Assembly: GCF_014224355.1 (NCBI RefSeq)
Contig: NZ_VNWP01000007.1
Location: 1-64,000, forward strand
Source of the DNA: Synechococcus sp. BSA11S
GTDB lineage: Bacteria; Cyanobacteriota; Cyanobacteriia; PCC-6307; Cyanobiaceae
DNA length: 64,000 nucleotides
Direction of reading: 5' to 3'
Every line of letters starts with the position of its first letter. Position 1 is the first letter of the stretch. Positions 63,368-64,000 of the stretch are shown in pieces. A program made the position numbers and the translations under genes. Below the pieces are notes generated by a model. It saw nothing but the letters and a program-made list of their open reading frames with translations, was not told the origin of the DNA and ran no database searches.

Positions 63368-64000
63368 ATGCACATGCCTCTTCAGGACACGCTCGGCCTC
63401 AACCTGATGGCTGCCAATCAGCACCAGGCCGAGCACAACCGCGAGCACTTCGGCGCCTGGAATCTGCTCTGCCTCAACGTGATGAGCAGTCCCGGTGCCG
63501 GCAAGACCTCCCTGCTGGAGGTCACGATCACGGCGCTGGCTCCCCAGCTGGAGATGGCTGTGCTGGAGGGCGACATGACCACCCAGCTCGATGCCCAGCG
63601 CCTCGCGGCGGTGGGTGTGCCGGTGGTGCCGATCACCACCGGCCGGGCCTGCCACCTCGATGCCGCGATGGTGAGCGGTGGTCTGCGTCAGCTCCAGGCC
63701 CAGCTCAATCCGGCCACGCTCGACCTGCTCTGGGTGGAGAACGTCGGCAACCTGGTCTGTCCGGCTGAATTCGAGGTGGGCGAACATCTCAAAGTGGCCC
63801 TGCTGAGCGTCACCGAGGGCGACGACAAGCCGCTCAAGTATCCGGTGATGTTCCGTGAGGCCGATTGCGTGCTGATCACCAAGGTGGATCTGCTCCCGCA
63901 TCTGCCCGTGGCGGTGGAGCGGATCGAGGAACACATCCGCGCCGTCAACCCTGAAGCCGTGGTCTTTCAGGTGTCGGCCACCAGCGGCGCTGGGCTTGAG
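63368..64000 (+). CDS. hypB: HypB-like nickel-delivery GTPase, 5' part (runs off window)
   Basis: Open for 211 codons to the window end with no stop. SIMIBI GTPase: P-loop [27 protein letters not shown], the metal-site Cys-His in [26 protein letters not shown] and [10 protein letters not shown]. The N-terminal nickel motif CxxCGC of E. coli HypB and a His-rich stretch are absent. It works with HypA to load nickel, here probably into guanidine hydrolase. The last 20 or so residues are missing. Confidence 0.93.
   Translation, partial: MHMPLQDTLGLNLMAANQHQAEHNREHFGAWNLLCLNVMSSPGAGKTSLLEVTITALAPQLEMAVLEGDMTTQLDAQRLAAVGVPVVPITTGRACHLDAAMVSGGLRQLQAQLNPATLDLLWVENVGNLVCPAEFEVGEHLKVALLSVTEGDDKPLKYPVMFREADCVLITKVDLLPHLPVAVERIEEHIRAVNPEAVVFQVSATSGAGLE

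Overview
The window looks like a GC-rich unicellular picocyanobacterium of the Synechococcus/Cyanobium group. The evidence is the NDH-1 subunit NdhS, a urt/ure urea island, an ergothioneine operon with the two small accessory proteins typical of picocyanobacteria, a guanidine hydrolase with HypA/HypB partners, a selenide dikinase fused to an NADH-dehydrogenase-like domain, and several small proteins I associate only with picocyanobacteria. Genes are densely packed, with many ATGA or TGATG overlaps and frequent GTG/TTG starts. No insertion sequence, prophage or CRISPR array was seen.

Layout. 0-4.5 kb: 3' end of a sigma-70 gene, mutY, a PfkB sugar kinase, tsaE and ahcY. 4.5-6.2 kb: a lone, lower-GC glycosyltransferase. 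6.2-14 kb: DedA protein, ssb, mreBCD followed by a lipoprotein solute-binding protein, an OmpR-type regulator and lysS. 14-17.9 kb (minus strand): egtB-egtD, two hercynine-linked proteins and a YdcF-like protein. 18-24.5 kb: a cysteine synthase overlapping a membrane Ser/Thr kinase-like gene, then queC-pabB-pabC and a lipoprotein. 24.6-37.1 kb: formamidase and FmdB, urtABCDE, ureEFG, and ureDABC on the other strand. 37.4-39.1 kb: a lower-GC polytopic membrane protein. 39.4-50.6 kb: a tightly packed series of circularly permuted ATP-grasp, alpha-E protein, transglutaminase, glycogen phosphorylase, DUF2126 amidoligase, galE and an NDH-SelD fusion. 50.6-55.3 kb: manC, rimM, ndhS, rnc, RNase P RNA, tRNA-Arg(CCU) and two small conserved proteins. 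55.3-61.6 kb: a second glycogen phosphorylase, a cation/proton antiporter, a small membrane protein, an alpha/beta hydrolase and an aldose epimerase. 61.6-64 kb: a guanidine-I riboswitch, guanidine hydrolase, hypA and the 5' part of hypB.

Two themes stand out. The first is scavenging of organic nitrogen. Formamide, urea and guanidine should all be converted to ammonium here, and the urea released from guanidine can feed the urease 25 kb away. Urease and guanidine hydrolase are both nickel enzymes, and the window carries nickel-delivery genes for each. Four promoters of these genes share a near-consensus NtcA-like site with a -10-like hexamer exactly 22 nt downstream; the one before urtA is convincing and the others are weaker. 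The second theme is the predicted peptide/amide-ligase system at 39-47 kb. Its families are known from comparative genomics, but as far as I know its product is not, and here it is interleaved with glycogen phosphorylase, galE and selD.

Starts were chosen by family length, spacing and overlap. Motif positions were read by eye, and no database search was possible.
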